Positions 23,925-35,800 are shown, counted from the first letter of the stretch. The stretch is DNA of 64,000 bases from Notamacropus eugenii (GCF_028372415.1 NC_092872.1:91618575-91682574); one strand, 5' to 3'. Notes: a model not told the origin generated them from the sequence alone. A program made the numbers and translations.

Positions 23925-23994
23925 TCCTCTCCCGGCTCCGCCTCCCGCCCCCAGCCCTGCACTCCAGCTCGGGAGCTCAGACCCCCTCTCTCCC

Positions 23995-24125
23995 GAGCCC
24001 ACGTGACCGGCTCCCCTGGCAGCGCCCGCCCCGCCGTCCTTCCCTCGCTCCCATTGGCCGAGGCCCCAGCCCCGCCCCGCCCCTCCCCCCTCTATAAGGC
24101 GGTGCTGGGCGGCTTCCCAGCCGCA
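23995..24125 (+). promoter_or_regulatory. SNN: SNN core promoter with TATA-like box, inverted CCAAT and GC boxes
   Basis: In order: an E-box/USF-type CACGTGAC at 24000-24007, an inverted CCAAT box (ATTGG) at 24053-24057, a run of Sp1-type GC boxes at about 24069-24085, and TATAAGG at 24093-24099. The spacing is that of a classical promoter reading rightward, about 30 bp upstream of the inferred start. A TATA-like box together with a CpG island is less common than a plain CpG-island promoter. Confidence 0.7.
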
Positions 24126-24269
24126 GAGCAGTTCTCGGTCTGCTTTGTCCCTCCTTTCTGCCCCCGCCCGGCCCCCGCCCCTCCCGCCCCTCCCGGGACG
24201 GTGCACGGCTGGGACTGAGCCACCGGGGCGGAGGTAGCGCTGGGGCGGCCGCGTCTAAGCAGCGCCATG
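24123..24269 (+). other. SNN: SNN non-coding first exon (5' UTR)
   Basis: Inferred from a TATA-like box at 24093-24099, which places initiation near 24123-24128, and from a consensus donor (ATG|GTGAGC) after 24269. The exon lies in the CpG island and has one ATG, at its very last three bases. Spliced to 41101, this gives a 10-codon upstream ORF. The exon has no other coding potential of note. The exact start site needs transcript data. Confidence 0.65.
24267..24269 (+). promoter_or_regulatory. Start of an upstream ORF crossing the SNN intron
   Basis: The last three bases of exon 1 are ATG in strong context (GCC before, and G after in both spliced and unspliced RNA). Joined to exon 2 at 41101, it reads M-D-M-L-M-Q-T-G-P-R and stops at 41128-41130, 56 nt before the stannin start. 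Two further in-frame ATGs (41104 and 41110) share the same stop. Confidence 0.6.
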
Positions 24270-24605
24270 GTGAGCGCCTGGCACGGGGCACGGGAGTCTG
24301 GGGGCGGCGGGGGCTCCAGCAGCGTCCCGCGGAGCGCACGGTGGCGGGGACCGGAGGGGGAGCGGCGGGGGGCACGGCCTGGGGGTGCTGGGGAGCCTTC
24401 GCTCGCGCTAACGAGATGGAGCTGGGCAGGGGGCGCGGCCCCCCGGGGTTCGGGGCTGCGCCGCGTAGTGCTAGGGTGGGAGCGCGCAGTTCTCCCCGGA
24501 GCGGCCGCGGCGGGCACTGGGGTGGTCGTCTTTGTTCCCGCGGCCCCGGACTCCTCTGCGGAGGCATCGGGACAAAGGAAGCGGCGGCGACGGAGAGGAG
24601 GGAGC

Positions 24606-24835
24606 TGCGACGGCGCTATGTGCCCGGGGGGCCGGGGGCTGCGACGGCGTTGTGTGCCCGGGGGGCTCCGGGGGGCCGGGGGCTGCGACGCCTCTGTGTG
24701 CCCGGGGGGTTCCGGGGGCTGCGACGCCGCTGTGTGCCCGGGGGCTCCGGGGGGCCGGGGGCTGCGACGCTGCTGTGTGCCCGGGAGGTTCCGGGGGCTA
24801 CGACGCCACCGTGTGCCCGGGGGCCGGGGGCACCA
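24606..24835 (+). repeat. GC-rich minisatellite at the start of SNN intron 1
   Basis: About six imperfect copies of a unit of roughly 33-52 bp. Each has a CTGCGACG core, a TGTGTGCCCGGGGG segment and a variable CCGGGGG spacer. Runs of G in every unit make the + strand prone to G-quadruplexes. Copies differ by small substitutions and by presence or absence of one G-rich spacer. Confidence 0.85.
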
Positions 24836-25049
24836 TCTCGCCCCTGGGGCTGAGCCGATCCCCGGCGGGAGCGGCGCCCAGAGCCCCAGTCCCCCGGAGC
24901 GCTGCGGTTCGGCTCTGCGTCCCCTAAAGTAGAGATGCCCCTCCTGCAGAGGCTGCGCTCCCCTGCAGACGCGCCTCTCTGTCTGCTCGCAGTGTGAGCG
25001 GTCCCTCGGCGCTCAGCCTGCTCTCTGTCTCTGGCGAGGCTTAATGGGA

Positions 25050-27485
25050 CACTTTAAAAATCCCCAAACAGCCTCGGGAGGAAGGGAGAGGCAGCCTCAC
25101 CCCCGAAACCGGCTGCCCCGTCTTTCACTAGGGGCTGGTGGCTCTTGAGCAATTGCCTCGGAGTGTGTGGAGTCCGGGAAAGGTTAGTGGGAGGAGAGAG
25201 ACTGGGAGATGCTCGATGCTTGCTGGTGCTGGAGGTAGGGAGCGGGGCCGGAGTGATCTTGTCCTGTCCTCTAACGAGTCAGGCTGATTAGGAGTAGGAT
25301 TTGCACCAGAGGCCCAGGAAACTTACTTTAGGGTCAGGTTCCTTCTTATAGACTAGGTGTCTCTAGTGGGGGAAGGCTCAGGTTAAGATTTGGGGGATGG
25401 AACTGAGCTGACTTGAAAGAGAAAGTTTGAAAGTATTTGTGTAGCTTAAAATAATCCACCTGGCTTCCATTCGTAAGGGAATTTTTTTTTTGAAGGGAGG
25501 TGGGAAGTCTAGACTTGTGATTTCACCTCTATAAGGGCCCTTTTCCTGGTGTGGAAACTCCTACCAATGATGCAGTTTGGTCTTACTGAGTGGAGCCCTG
25601 AAAGGCTGAGTGACTTGCTCCTGATCCCACAGCCAGGAAGTCACAGGTAGATCTCACGAGGTCTTCCTGACTCCAACAGCAGACTTATATCCTCGAAGCG
25701 CCTTGTTGCCTCTAAGGGTATAAAATACAGCATAATAAGGTTTTTAGAAGGAAAAATAAACGTGAGGGTGCTATGTGTTAGACAAATACTATAGAACCCT
25801 CCTCCCGTGACAGGGTATAGTCCAATTTAGCTAGTCTAAGGTAACAGTTCTTTCCTGCTGTAACTCTCATCATGTAACTCTCAGATTTAAGTGCTTGAAG
25901 AAACAAAGGGAGAAAGGAGGGCAAGTGACTTGGATGAGGATCTGTGTATAAATTTCCCTATTCAGTTTTATATTATCTACTTTGTGGACTTTCTATGGGA
26001 AAATGTGAACCATAGGCTCTTTCTCTGGACCTCCTACTGCTGTCCGTCTGTGTGCATTCAAAGAATGCCAAGAATCTGGAGGTAAATTACATCTGATTTT
26101 TGGAACTGTGCTAAAATTTAACAATAATTCCTGATTATTCACTGTAAAATCTGTTCCAGCACCCCCACCACTCTCACCCCTCACTGTGGATAAAAATGAG
26201 TGAACTACTTAAGACAAACCAGCCCCAAATGGCTTGCTTACAGTAGATGTACCCAGTGTTGTGGCTGAAAGTGCCCCCTTAAAAACCCTGGGGAAGGAGT
26301 AGGGGAGAGAGAAGCCTGCTGCAAGCCATGTTGGTGGGGGCTGAGCTAAGTTAAAATGACAGTGGAAGCTCCCGGGATGGAGAATTCTCTTTGCAGAACT
26401 TAGCCTCTGTTAGCATTCTGGAAACCTCCTGGGGATTAATTCTAATGAACTAGCACCAAGGGGAGGGAGAAGAAGAAGCTGCCAGAAAGGAGAATGAGGA
26501 GAAAGGCCCTTTGCTGGTGCATCTGGTGTGAATTGCAAACTCACTGGCTGTGCAGCTTGTGGCTAGAGACACTAAGGCCCATCCAGAAGATTTGTTTTTT
26601 GGGGCTCTTCGTGAGGAATAGTCCTGAGCATGTAAATGGAGTAGTTTGTGTATTTAAAGGTGTCAGACCCCATCTCTTCTCCCAATTATATCTTTCGTTA
26701 ACCTCCAGCAATTCAGACAACTATTCAATCTGTCTCTTGGAGCCCCCAGATAAAATGCAACTATGTTTCACAGTTAGGGATACATTTCCTAGCAAAATCC
26801 ATTCCAACTCTAAAGCTTTGGAAAAGGTAGGAGAAAGGACGTGTATAGTAACCCTGAGAAGTCCTGAACATTAGGATTATTTTGTTTTGTTTTAGTTTTT
26901 TGGGGGGAGCAGTTAGAGGAAGGGGCTAAGGAAGATACTCGGGTCAATGTGAAGGGAATGATAAACTGCTTTCCTTCTCAATATTGGCCTGGCTTGAAGA
27001 AATCCCTTTTCCTTTCAAACTTCTTGGTTGCTATGACTAGATTTATAGCTCCTCTGGGGAATTTGAACATATACCATTAGATATCTTAATAATAACTCAC
27101 ATAGATGAAGCACTTTACAGTAGTTTTTTAATAAAGGCCATTCTTCACAACAGTCCTATGAAGTACGTAGCATAAGTATATATTTTCCATCGTTTCTGGT
27201 CCTTCCCCAGGAAACATAGGGATCTAACCCTGGCTATTATGATGGATGTGGTGTGACTTGCAAAACTCCATTTTCTGTCCCCTGTTCCAATTGACTTGGT
27301 AAATTCCTCAGAAGGATTTCACAGAAATTGACAGATAAAGTCATAACTCTGTTTCATAATTTTTAAATTAGCAGAGGGGCAGAGTAGGATAGAAAAAAGA
27401 CATTTTAAACTCCAGGCCAGTGAGATTGACTTTGAATCCTGACAGAATTCTAGAATGTATTATTACAGAGATGGTAATCAATATC
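25050..27485. other. Start of SNN intron 1 beyond the CpG island
   Basis: Mostly unique-looking. A MIR trace at about 25540-25690. A 126-codon ORF (26494-26874) has no recognisable domain. No exon can be supported. Confidence 0.45.
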
Positions 27486-27487
27486 TA

Positions 27488-27740
27488 GCATTGTGGCTCA
27501 GTCATGTTTCAGTCCCGTCTGACTCTTTGTGATCCCCTTTGGGGTTTTTCTGGGCAACGATTACTGGAATGGTTTGCCATCTCCTTTTACAGGTAAGGAA
27601 AGGGAGACAAATGGGGTTAAATGACTTGCTCAGGGTCCCACAGCTAGTAAGTGTCTGGGGCCAGATTTGAACTCAGGGAAGAAGAGTCTTGCTGACTCCA
27701 GACCTAGTGCTTTATCCACTGCTACACCTAGGTCCACCAG
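27488..27740 (-). repeat. tRNA-derived SINE with RTE-like tail
   Basis: GTCTGACTCTTTGTGATCCC, TGGAATGGTTTGCCATCTCC and ATCCACTGCTACACCTAGGT. Confidence 0.85.
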
Positions 27741-28310
27741 CATCTAGCATAGGATAAAGTAATCACAGAGAGCCTGCATGGCTTGACCCAGAACGGTCGT
27801 ACCAAACCTTTTAAACTAGTAGATCAGGAGAATACTATAGATACAGTTTTTTTCTATCTTATTTTCTTGGATATCTTTTGTTTTTATATTACCTTCATTT
27901 CTGAACCATCCTTTTAGCAGGAATAAAGGGAGGAGGAGGAAATCATTTCTTAAAACCAATCAACACCAACAATTTGAAAATATATAAAAATATTCTAAGG
28001 TCCCTTACCTCTGTAAAGAAAAGATTTGTCTAGATTGCCCAATGCTTTGCTTAAAAAAAATAAAAGTCTAATGCTCTTTTTTGTGGAAAAATCACTAAAG
28101 GTCATCAATCAAAGGTTGAATGGCCATGTATTGGGTGAGTTTATTGTAGAAGAGTTTTTTAACAAGCATAAGTTGAACTATAGGGCTGCTGGGGGAACTT
28201 TCTAACTCTGAAATTTGGTGATGTGCCATCTACACCTACATCCTAACTGGCCATTCCTGGACTTCCATTCCTGCGGGAAGAGGGAGACCCTGGTTGCTAG
28301 TATAGTGTAG
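27740..28310. other. SNN intron 1, nothing recognised
   Basis: AT-rich sequence without a named repeat. Confidence 0.4.
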
Positions 28311-28314
28311 CCTG

Positions 28315-28640
28315 TCAACAAACACTTAAGTGTCTGCTATGTGCCTGAGGGGCAGCTGGGTGGTGAAGTGCTTAGAAATCTGGGCCTGGAGTCAGAAAGA
28401 CCTGAGTTCAAATTTGACCTCAGACACTAACTGTGTGACCCTGGGCAAGTCATTTAACCTTGTTTGCCTCAGTTTCCTCAGCTGTAAAATGAACTGGAGA
28501 AGGAAATAGCAAATGAAAAGAGTTAGAGATGCTGGAAAATGACTGAACAACAAAAATATGTCTGGTGCGCGGGATACAAACAGAGGCTGGTCTCAAGGAC
28601 CTTACAGTCTAATGTTCTAAAAGTGGGAAGAGGGGGGCAC
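28315..28640 (+). repeat. Old repeat split by a younger tRNA-derived SINE
   Basis: The SINE runs about 28347-28555 (GGGGCAGCTGGGTGGTGAAG head, AGATGCTGGAAAATGACTGA tail). It interrupts an older repeat whose left part ends CTGCTATGTGCCTG and whose right part continues GGGATACAAACAGAGGCTGG and TTACAGTCTAATG. Confidence 0.7.
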
Positions 28641-28910
28641 TTTATCCAAAGTAATCCAACAATCAAAACCCCTCTGTATTTGTTAACTTGTTTCTTTTCC
28701 TTGCCCTGTGGTTTCTTCACCCAAATACTTGCAGGCAGTGCACTGTGGTGGAAAGAGAACTGATTCTGGAGTGAGAAGGTGTGTGTTTCAGTCCCACCTC
28801 TAACACTTAACAGTGGCATCTTGGGCCAGGCATTTAAACTACCTGGGCCTCAGGCACCAGTGCTAGAACCCTAGTCTTTTGGGCTGTCTTCCTCCCTACT
28901 ACATCTACTG
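28640..28910 (+). repeat. MIR-like fragment in intron 1
   Basis: A MIR-like stretch at about 28730-28860 (GTGGAAAGAGAACTGATTCT; TGGGCCTCAGGCACCAG). Confidence 0.45.
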
Positions 28911-28914
28911 TCTT

Positions 28915-29245
28915 CTATGGGGCAGCTAGGTGGTGCAGTGGATAGAGCACCAGTGCAGGAGTCAGGAGAACCTGAGTTCAAATCTCACCTCAGACACTTG
29001 ACACTCACTAGCTGTGTGACCTTGGGCAAGTCACTTAACCCCAATTGCCTCATCCTGGGTCATCTCCAGTCATCCTGATGAATATATGGTCACTGGATTC
29101 AGATGGCTCTGGAGGAGAAGTGAGGCTGGTGACCTGCACACCCCTCCCTCACTCAAAAACAAAGTCAAGTGCAAGTCATGTCATCATTTCTCCGATGGCA
29201 TGGTCTTCTTTGGCAACGAAGGACGAACACACACTGTCTTCTTCC
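28915..29245 (+). repeat. Long composite marsupial SINE (plus copy)
   Basis: GGCAGCTAGGTGGTGCAGTG head, CTCACCTCAGACACTTGACA, then TCATCCTGGGTCATCTCCAG, ATGGTCACTGGATTCAGATG and GGCAACGAAGGACGAACACA. Very similar to 3285-3605 on the other strand, so the subfamily was active fairly recently. Confidence 0.88.
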
Positions 29246-30060
29246 AAAGGATCAGGAAACTTGGGAGAGAGTCATGAGAGCCAAAGGGCTCCCCCTTCAA
29301 TCTGTCCCCCTCTGCTGCAATAGTGTCCTGAGTTCATAATTCCAGAGAATATATATGCTCAGTCCTGAGCTTGGCTGGAAGTGGCACTCCCCCCTGCATT
29401 CAGCAGGGAGAGTCCTGATCTCTGAAGACAGAAAACGGAGAGACAGAGTCCCTGATAAATGGTTCCTCAAGATTCATCTTTTCCTGTGCCAGCTCTGTGG
29501 TGGTGAGTTTTACCACTATCCTTAAACCTGAGTTGGCATGCCACCAACTAAATTAAATGCTCAGCTACTTTGCTAAGCTCTAGGGGATACAAAGAAAGGG
29601 GAAAAAAAAAACCAAACCCAGTTCCTGTCCTCAAGGAGCTCGTGTTCTAATGAGGGGGTGGGGAATACAACCACATGCAAATAACTCAGGTGCTAAAAGT
29701 TCACATTTTAAAAATGGATGCAATTATGTTTTTTCTTTTGCAACTCATGAAGATAAAATGGATAGGAGGGCAGCACAGAATTTCACAGTTTAAAAAAGCC
29801 ACAACTCACATTAAAACAATTCTGCAGGCTATGTAGTTAATGCAACCTGAGTTAGAATCTGTGGTGTCTGTTTCTGACTGGTGTCTTTTCTGAGCAGGCC
29901 CAGGTGTCAAGTTTGGTTTTCATTCTCAGGGTCTGATCTCTGCAGTCTCTCCAGAAAAAGGCCCCAGTTTTCCAGGTCCTTCGGGAACTGTTTGCAGCCT
30001 GAAGTCCAGTCTTACAAGGGTTTTGCAATAACAGACTAAGGGGTGGGTCAGGGTCCTAGA
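29245..30060. other. SNN intron 1, old repeat traces
   Basis: An ancient repeat at about 29550-29660 (TCCTCAAGGAGCTCGTGTTC). The rest shows nothing I recognise. Confidence 0.4.
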
Positions 30061-30600
30061 TTTAGAGACAGAAGAGGCCTGGAGCAGTCATGCAGTACAA
30101 ACCCTCACTTTATAAATAAGGAAATTGAGGTTCTGAGGTAAAAGTACCTTGCCTCACGTCACATTGTGGCCAAGCTGAGATTTTCACCAGAGTCCTCCAA
30201 TTCCAAATGTATACTTGGCATACATTTCACTGTGGAGGAATGCAGGCAGCTCCATAGAGGATAGATTACAGGAGGAACTGAGTTCAGTTCTCCCCATGAA
30301 CACTAGTTATGTAATCTGGGACAATTCATTTGACTTCTCTGTACCTCAGTTTCCTCATCTGTAAAATGGAGATAATATCACCTGCCTCGCAGGGTTGTTG
30401 TGAAGATCAAATGAGGTAAAGCACTTCGCAAATCTTAAAAGTGCTAAAAAAAAAATCCTACCTGTTATTCTTTATTAAATCAGGAAGTGACCTTAGAGAC
30501 CATCTAACTTTACTTTACAAATTAGGAAACTGACACCCAGAGGGATAAAGAGACTTATTTAAACCAACATCTTCTGACTCCGAATGGAAGCCCTGGTGGA
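30060..30600. repeat. Cluster of three MIR-type SINEs
   Basis: Minus copy at about 30060-30230 (CCCTCACTTTATAAATAAGG). Plus copy at about 30245-30475 (CTCAGTTTCCTCATCTGTAA; TTGTGAAGATCAAATGAGG). Minus copy at about 30480-30600 (TTTACAAATTAGGAAACTGA). Confidence 0.75.
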
Positions 30601-31298
30601 AGAGAAAGTCACCTTCGCTTTTTAGGTGATGGCTAATAGCATCTCAAACCTGGCAAGCCTTTGAGATAAGCTATGTGGTGACCTCCTCAGTATGCCTGCT
30701 TCTGCTTCTGCCACTTCCCTTTCCCCTCCCCCACCACAGCATTGATTCTGAAGGGTCAGGATTTTTTTCAGAGGTTCTCACAGAAGGCCATGTGCTCTCC
30801 CTTTCTCTCTCTTGGGAGAAACAGCTGATTGAGCTTTCCAATTAGCTTTGCCTGTGGTTAGTTCCTCTGCCTGCTGTTCAGGCAGCCTTTTCAAGAAGCC
30901 ATTTGCCAAAAGGCTGCTTAGCTCTTAGTGCCTCACACCCCCTCTTCCTCTTTTAAGATGCTTTGTAGCAACAGATTGTCAGGACCCTCAGCGAACACAA
31001 GGCCACAAGGCGTGATTCTAAATGGTTGCCTCATCCTCTGTGTGAAGGGAACCAGTGCAGACAAGCCCACTTAGCCACAGGACCTTGTCCAGAGAGGAGA
31101 TCAGAGAGGTTTCCTGAAACCACCCCCAGCCCTCTGCTAGCAGGGAACCCAAAGCCAGCTGGGACCTGCATTGGAGTTCAAATATCAACCCTCTATGTTA
31201 CCTGGCTTTGGAAGGCAAAGGGTTATTTTGCATAAACCTGAGCTCTCCTTGTCCCCACCCTTCAGATGCCTGTCATGATAGTCAAGATAGAATCTTTA
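30600..31298. other. SNN intron 1, nothing recognised
   Basis: No exon or named repeat. Confidence 0.4.
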
Positions 31299-31835
31299 AA
31301 TTAGGAGTTCTTAATCTGGGATCCATGAATTTAAAAAAATATATTTTTTTATAACTATAATCAATTATAATTACTTTCTTTTGTAATCTGTGTACAGTTA
31401 TGTTTTCCACATCGAAAGGTTGAGGGATGTGACATTCCCCTAGATCTGGAAAATCCATGTAAAATTTTTTGGTCCTTCATACCAGAGAAATCTGAATTTT
31501 TTCTTTTTCTTTTATGGGTGTTTACAGTGCCTTATTGTAAAATTTGAATTGATATTATACAAATACTATGCATATATTTTTATTTCTGAGTTTCCAGATT
31601 TTTTTCTTTGTCGTCTGCTGCCCTTTTCATGTTGTCTGCAACTTCCACAAAACTTCCCAAAAATTCCCATTAAGTTTCTTATGCCGATCCATGATATATC
31701 AAACCAAGATGGGGAAAGTCTCAATGTGGAAAGGATAACCATATTTTATTTTAGGCATTTTAAAACATTCAGAAAAGGGGTCCATAGGCTTCAGTAGACC
31801 ACCATGATATGAAGGAAGTTAAGCATCCCTACTTT
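31298..31835 (+). repeat. hAT-like DNA transposon, interrupted
   Basis: The left end (GGAGTTCTTAATCTGGGATC) and right end (GGGTCCATAGGCTTCAGTAG, then GAAGTTAAGCATCCCT) correspond to the two inverted ends of the family at 43203-43390. The middle is AT-rich and longer than in that copy. Confidence 0.5.
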
Positions 31836-32980
31836 GAAGGAATTAGCCTTTACTGAGCTGCTTGGGGTTGTCAGATGGGTCAGGATAAATCTTCAAAAGT
31901 CTCACCTTCCAGCTCCCTATGGGATGGTGGAATGCTCCCTTCCTCTCCCTCCAAATGGGAGGCGGCAGTGAGACTTGATGTAATGAGAATCCTCCAGTCT
32001 ATTTTGAACCCTGCTTGAGTCCACATCCCTCCTGACTCCAGGGAAGCCGATCCAAGCCGTGCTGCCTGACTGAATGCCTCCTTTCCCCTCCTCCACTGAG
32101 TCCCTTCCTTTTCTTCCCCCATGCCCTAGCTCCTTAGATGATGCCTGTATCTTTCAGCTAGTTGCTAGTGACATGGAAGACACTGGTTTAATTGGAGACA
32201 GTTTTGGCCAGGTTTTCCCCTGTCCTTGCCCATCTTATTTCCATTGTTTGATTTCCCATTTCCTGCCAGCTCTGGGACGGATGCTTGATTTCCCTCCCCG
32301 CCTTTGCCTCCCAAATAGAAACAGGCTGGTGTTTAACTTGCTTCTCTTTCCAGGGGGGTGGGTAGCATGCCCTGTCGTGCTATTGAAGGCAAGGCCTGGC
32401 ACTGCTTTTGTGAGCCCAGCAAAGAGAAGAAAGATTGGGGTCATGATTGTCTCTGTGAAATGTGAAAAGATTGTTGCTTCGGGGCCAAGAAAAGAAAGAT
32501 AAAAGGAAGTGGGTATAAAGTATTGGGGGAGGGACTTGGGTTAGATACTAGGAAATAATGTTTTATACAAATTGGTAAAAAGCTGTTCCACATAGGTTGA
32601 TGGTAGCTCTGCAGAGAGGTGTCTTTTTAGTGTCCCTTCCTTATCCCAAGATTCCAAAGCACCTGATATTTAGCCGCAAGCTATTCTGGTTTGGAGCTGT
32701 GTATGTGAAATTTAGGGCCAGCAGCTTTGGGAAAGAGGACAGAGGTGACCTAAGCAAAGCAGTGAAATGAGCCCTTAATGCCATTCAGCCCATGATTGGC
32801 TGAACATCTCAGTTTTTAGACCCAGCTGCCATCTGGCCTGTAGAAGCAGAGAATCCGAAAGGGATTCCCAAGGAGAATTTCCTGTCACAAGTGAGCAAAG
32901 ACAGAGCTGCTGAAAGTTGTTCTCTACTTTCCTCATGGTCCAAGTGGAAATCTGACCTCATCACTCACCAACAAGCATTT
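31835..32980. other. SNN intron 1, unique-looking stretch
   Basis: About 1.1 kb free of repeats I can name. ORF 32074-32502 has no domain. A candidate place to look for conserved noncoding sequence. Confidence 0.4.
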
Positions 32981-33905
32981 CTTAAATATATTTTTATTAT
33001 GTTAAATATTTCCCAATTATATGTAAAAAAAAAAGCATTCAGTTTTCAAAATTTTGAATTCCAAATTGTCTCCCTTCCGCTCTTCCCCTGTCCTCGAGAA
33101 GGCAAGCAGTTTGATAACTATTATATATATGAAATCATGCAAAATGTATTTATTTCCATATTAGCCACATTGCAAAAGAAAACTCAGAAAAAAGCAAGAA
33201 AAGTAAAGATTTTCAGTCTAGGTTCAGAGTTCATCAGTTCTGTCTTTGGAGGTGGACAGCATTTTTCATCATGTGTCCTTTAGAATTGTCCTGGATCATT
33301 ATCGTAGATCAGAATAGCTGAGTCATTTGCAGTTGATTTTAGAGTATCGCCGTCACTGTGTACACTGTTCTCTTGGTTCTGCGCTCTTCTCTTTGCATGA
33401 ATTCATATTAACGTTCCCAGGTGTCTCTGAAACCATTCTGCTTGCCATTCGTTAAAGCACAAGAGTATCCCTTCACAATTGTATGCCACAACTTGTTCAG
33501 CCATTTCCTAGTTGATGAGTACCCCCTCCATTTCCAGTTCTTTGTCGCCATAAAACAAGCTGCTATAAATGTTTTTGCACATAAAGGTTCTTTTCCTTTT
33601 TTTGTCTCTTTGGGATATAGACCCAATAGTGGTATTGCTGGGTCAAAGGGTATATACAGTTTTGTAGCCCTTTGGGCATAGTTTCAAATTGTTCTTCAGA
33701 ATGGTTGGACTGCTTCATAACTCCACCAACAGTGCATTAGTGTCCCAGTTTTTCCACATCCCCTCCAACATTTGTCATTTTATTTTTCTGTCATGTTAGC
33801 CAGTCTGAAAGGTGGGAGATGGTATTTCAGAGTTTTAATTCTCATTTTAAGCAATTTTTTTAATGTGACTATTGATAGCTTTGATTTCTTCTTCTGAAAA
33901 TTTCC
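32980..33905 (-). repeat. L1 3' end
   Basis: Runs from an L1-type 3' UTR (GAATTCCAAATTGTCTCCCT) through CCACAACTTGTTCAGCCATT, GATATAGACCCAATAGTGGT and CTCCACCAACAGTGCATTAG, in minus orientation. Confidence 0.85.
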
Positions 33906-33998
33906 TTCAGCAAGTATTTATTAAGGGATTCCAAGAAGGGCAAAACAAAAAAAAACAAAAAAAACCAATCTCTGTACTCTCCAAGGTTACAAGTGATC

Positions 33999-34034
33999 TT
34001 TTAATTAATTTAATTTAATTAATTTAATTTTAAT
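33999..34034. repeat. (TTTAA)n simple repeat
   Basis: Short AT-rich tandem tract. Confidence 0.85.
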
Positions 34035-34079
34035 TCTCAATCCTTATCCTTCATTTCTCTTCCTTGTCCATGCCTCTTT

Positions 34080-34960
34080 AACATTTGACACTGACTATTC
34101 CTTATTGATTTTTATGACACTGTTTTTTCTTGGGTCTCCTACCTCTCTAACTGCTCCTTCTGTCTCCTTTGTGAGATCAACCTCTCTATGCTACCCTGTA
34201 ATCCCTAAGGCCCTATTTCTAGATCCTCTCATGTTTTATTTATCCCCTCTTACTGACCTCATCAGTTCTCTTGGGTTCAGTTATCTCCATGTAGACAATA
34301 GCTAGATCCAAACATTCAGCCTTTGCTCTAGGCATCTATCACTAAATGCCCATTGGACATTTCCAACTGGCTGTCATCCAGGCATCTTACGTTGGACCCA
34401 TCTAGAACAGAACTCATTCATTCTCTTTCCCTGGAAACCTGCCCCCTCTTTCTAACCTCTCTGTTTTTTTGACCTTTTGGATTCTCTCTGTCCTCCTTCA
34501 GTCTCTATGACACAGTCATCCCTCCTAGTCTTCCTACCCTCTGTTCCTCAGTTTCTTTTGCTGGATCATATCTGTGTCCTGATCCCTAAAACTTTGGTCT
34601 TGACCTTTGTCCTTGAATATAGCACTCCTCCCTACTCCAGCCATTTTAACTGTCTGTTCCACATGGCTGGAACTCTGCCTCCTGATCTCCACCTCCTGGC
34701 TTCCTTCAAGTCTCAACTAAAGTCCTACATTCTCCAAGAGACTTTCTCAGTCCTCCTTTATCTTAGTGCCTTCCCTTCAAGGTCATCTCCAAGTTACTGC
34801 ATCTCCACCCTGTTTGTACATAGTTTGCATGCTGTCTCCCTCACTGGGCTGTAAGCTCCTCGAGAGCTAGGCAGCTTTTTGCCATTTTTTTGTATCACTA
34901 GCATTTAGCACAGTGCCTGGCATATAGTAGGTTCTTTAACAAATGTCTATTACTTGATCT
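34080..34960 (+). repeat. L2-like 3' region
   Basis: GGACATTTCCAACTGGCTGT, AAGTCTCAACTAAAGTCCTA, CTGTAAGCTCCTCGAGAGCT and AGCACAGTGCCTGGCATATA. A long L2-type remnant. Confidence 0.75.
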
Positions 34961-34967
34961 GATTTGA

Positions 34968-35115
34968 CTCTACACCTTCTTTCAGTGATTTCATCAGCTG
35001 CCATGGGTTTGTTGATCTGAATCTTGTCTAATTGTAATCTTTCTCCTGCATTAATTCTGCAGTCCCGGCTGGTTGCTTGGTGTCCTATAGATGTCTCAAA
35101 TTCAGCATGTTATCT
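34968..35115 (+). repeat. First copy of a 147-bp duplicated block
   Basis: TACACCTTCTTTCAGTGATT to TCTCAAATTCAGCATGTTAT. Recurs at 36018-36165 in the same orientation. Confidence 0.85.
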
Positions 35116-35800
35116 TGCTCCTCCTTTCCTCCAAATTTCCAGCCTTTCACTCTTTCATTGAAGACACCCCCATTCTTCTAGATACCCAAATTCCCTGAAT
35201 TGTTCTCCACTCTTCCCCACCACCACCACATCCAGTTGGATTTAAAACCTTGTTCCTTGTACCTCTATAATCTCCTGTCTGTCCTCTTTTCTCAGCTTAC
35301 ATAGCTATCCTTTTCCATATTGCAAAAGCAGTAGTGCTGTCTTTACTTTTAGTCTCTCTCCTCTAATGCATCTGCCAGACTCCTAAAGCACAAGGGTGAA
35401 CGTGTCAACTCCACACCCAGTTCCAGAAACTTTAGTGGTTCCCTACCGCATCTAGAATAAAATGCAAATACCTTAGCTTGGAATTTAAAGTCTTTCAAAA
35501 CCTGGCTCAAGCCTATCTTTCCAAATGTAATTGCACATGACTCCTTTTCAGGCATTCTCCATCACATCCAGACTAGCCTGTTTGCTGTTCCCCGGCATAG
35601 TACTACTGTCTCCCAGCTCTGAACATTTTCTCTGCTTAGAATGTACTCCCTCATCATTGGCACCTCTTAGAATGCTTCATCTTACATACTATAAACATTT
35701 ATTAAGTACCTACTATTTACCAGGCACTGTGTTAAGCACTGAGCATACAAATAAGAAAATAAAAAGCAGCTCCCACCCTCGAGGAACTTACAGTTGAATG
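35115..35800 (+). repeat. L2-like remnant and an old repeat
   Basis: CCTAAAGCACAAGGGTGAAC, TAGTGGTTCCCTACCGCATC and AAACATTTATTAAGTACCTA with CCAGGCACTGTGTTAAGCAC. Confidence 0.65.

Larger units (their letters stand above)
23738..25050. promoter_or_regulatory. CpG island over SNN promoter and exon 1
   Basis: The sequence switches abruptly from AT-rich repeats to very GC-rich DNA dense in CpG, then returns to ordinary composition after about 25050. It includes a CCCCAG-rich run (about 23880-23924), the core promoter, exon 1 and a GC minisatellite at the start of intron 1. Long ORFs occur here on both strands, but their composition (Gly, Pro, Arg, Ala) is what GC-rich DNA gives by chance. Confidence 0.9.

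Noticed and set aside
23151-23962. Long ORFs of 100-256 codons on both strands (His/Thr/Tyr or Met/Cys/Val rich)
   Set aside because: They are read-through of the TG/CA microsatellite and the GC-rich flank. Composition is purely that of the repeat.
23977-24932. Gly/Pro/Arg/Ala-rich ORFs up to 221 codons in the CpG island
   Set aside because: GC-rich DNA lacks stops. They overlap on both strands and include the minisatellite. No domain, and no agreement with the known SNN gene structure.
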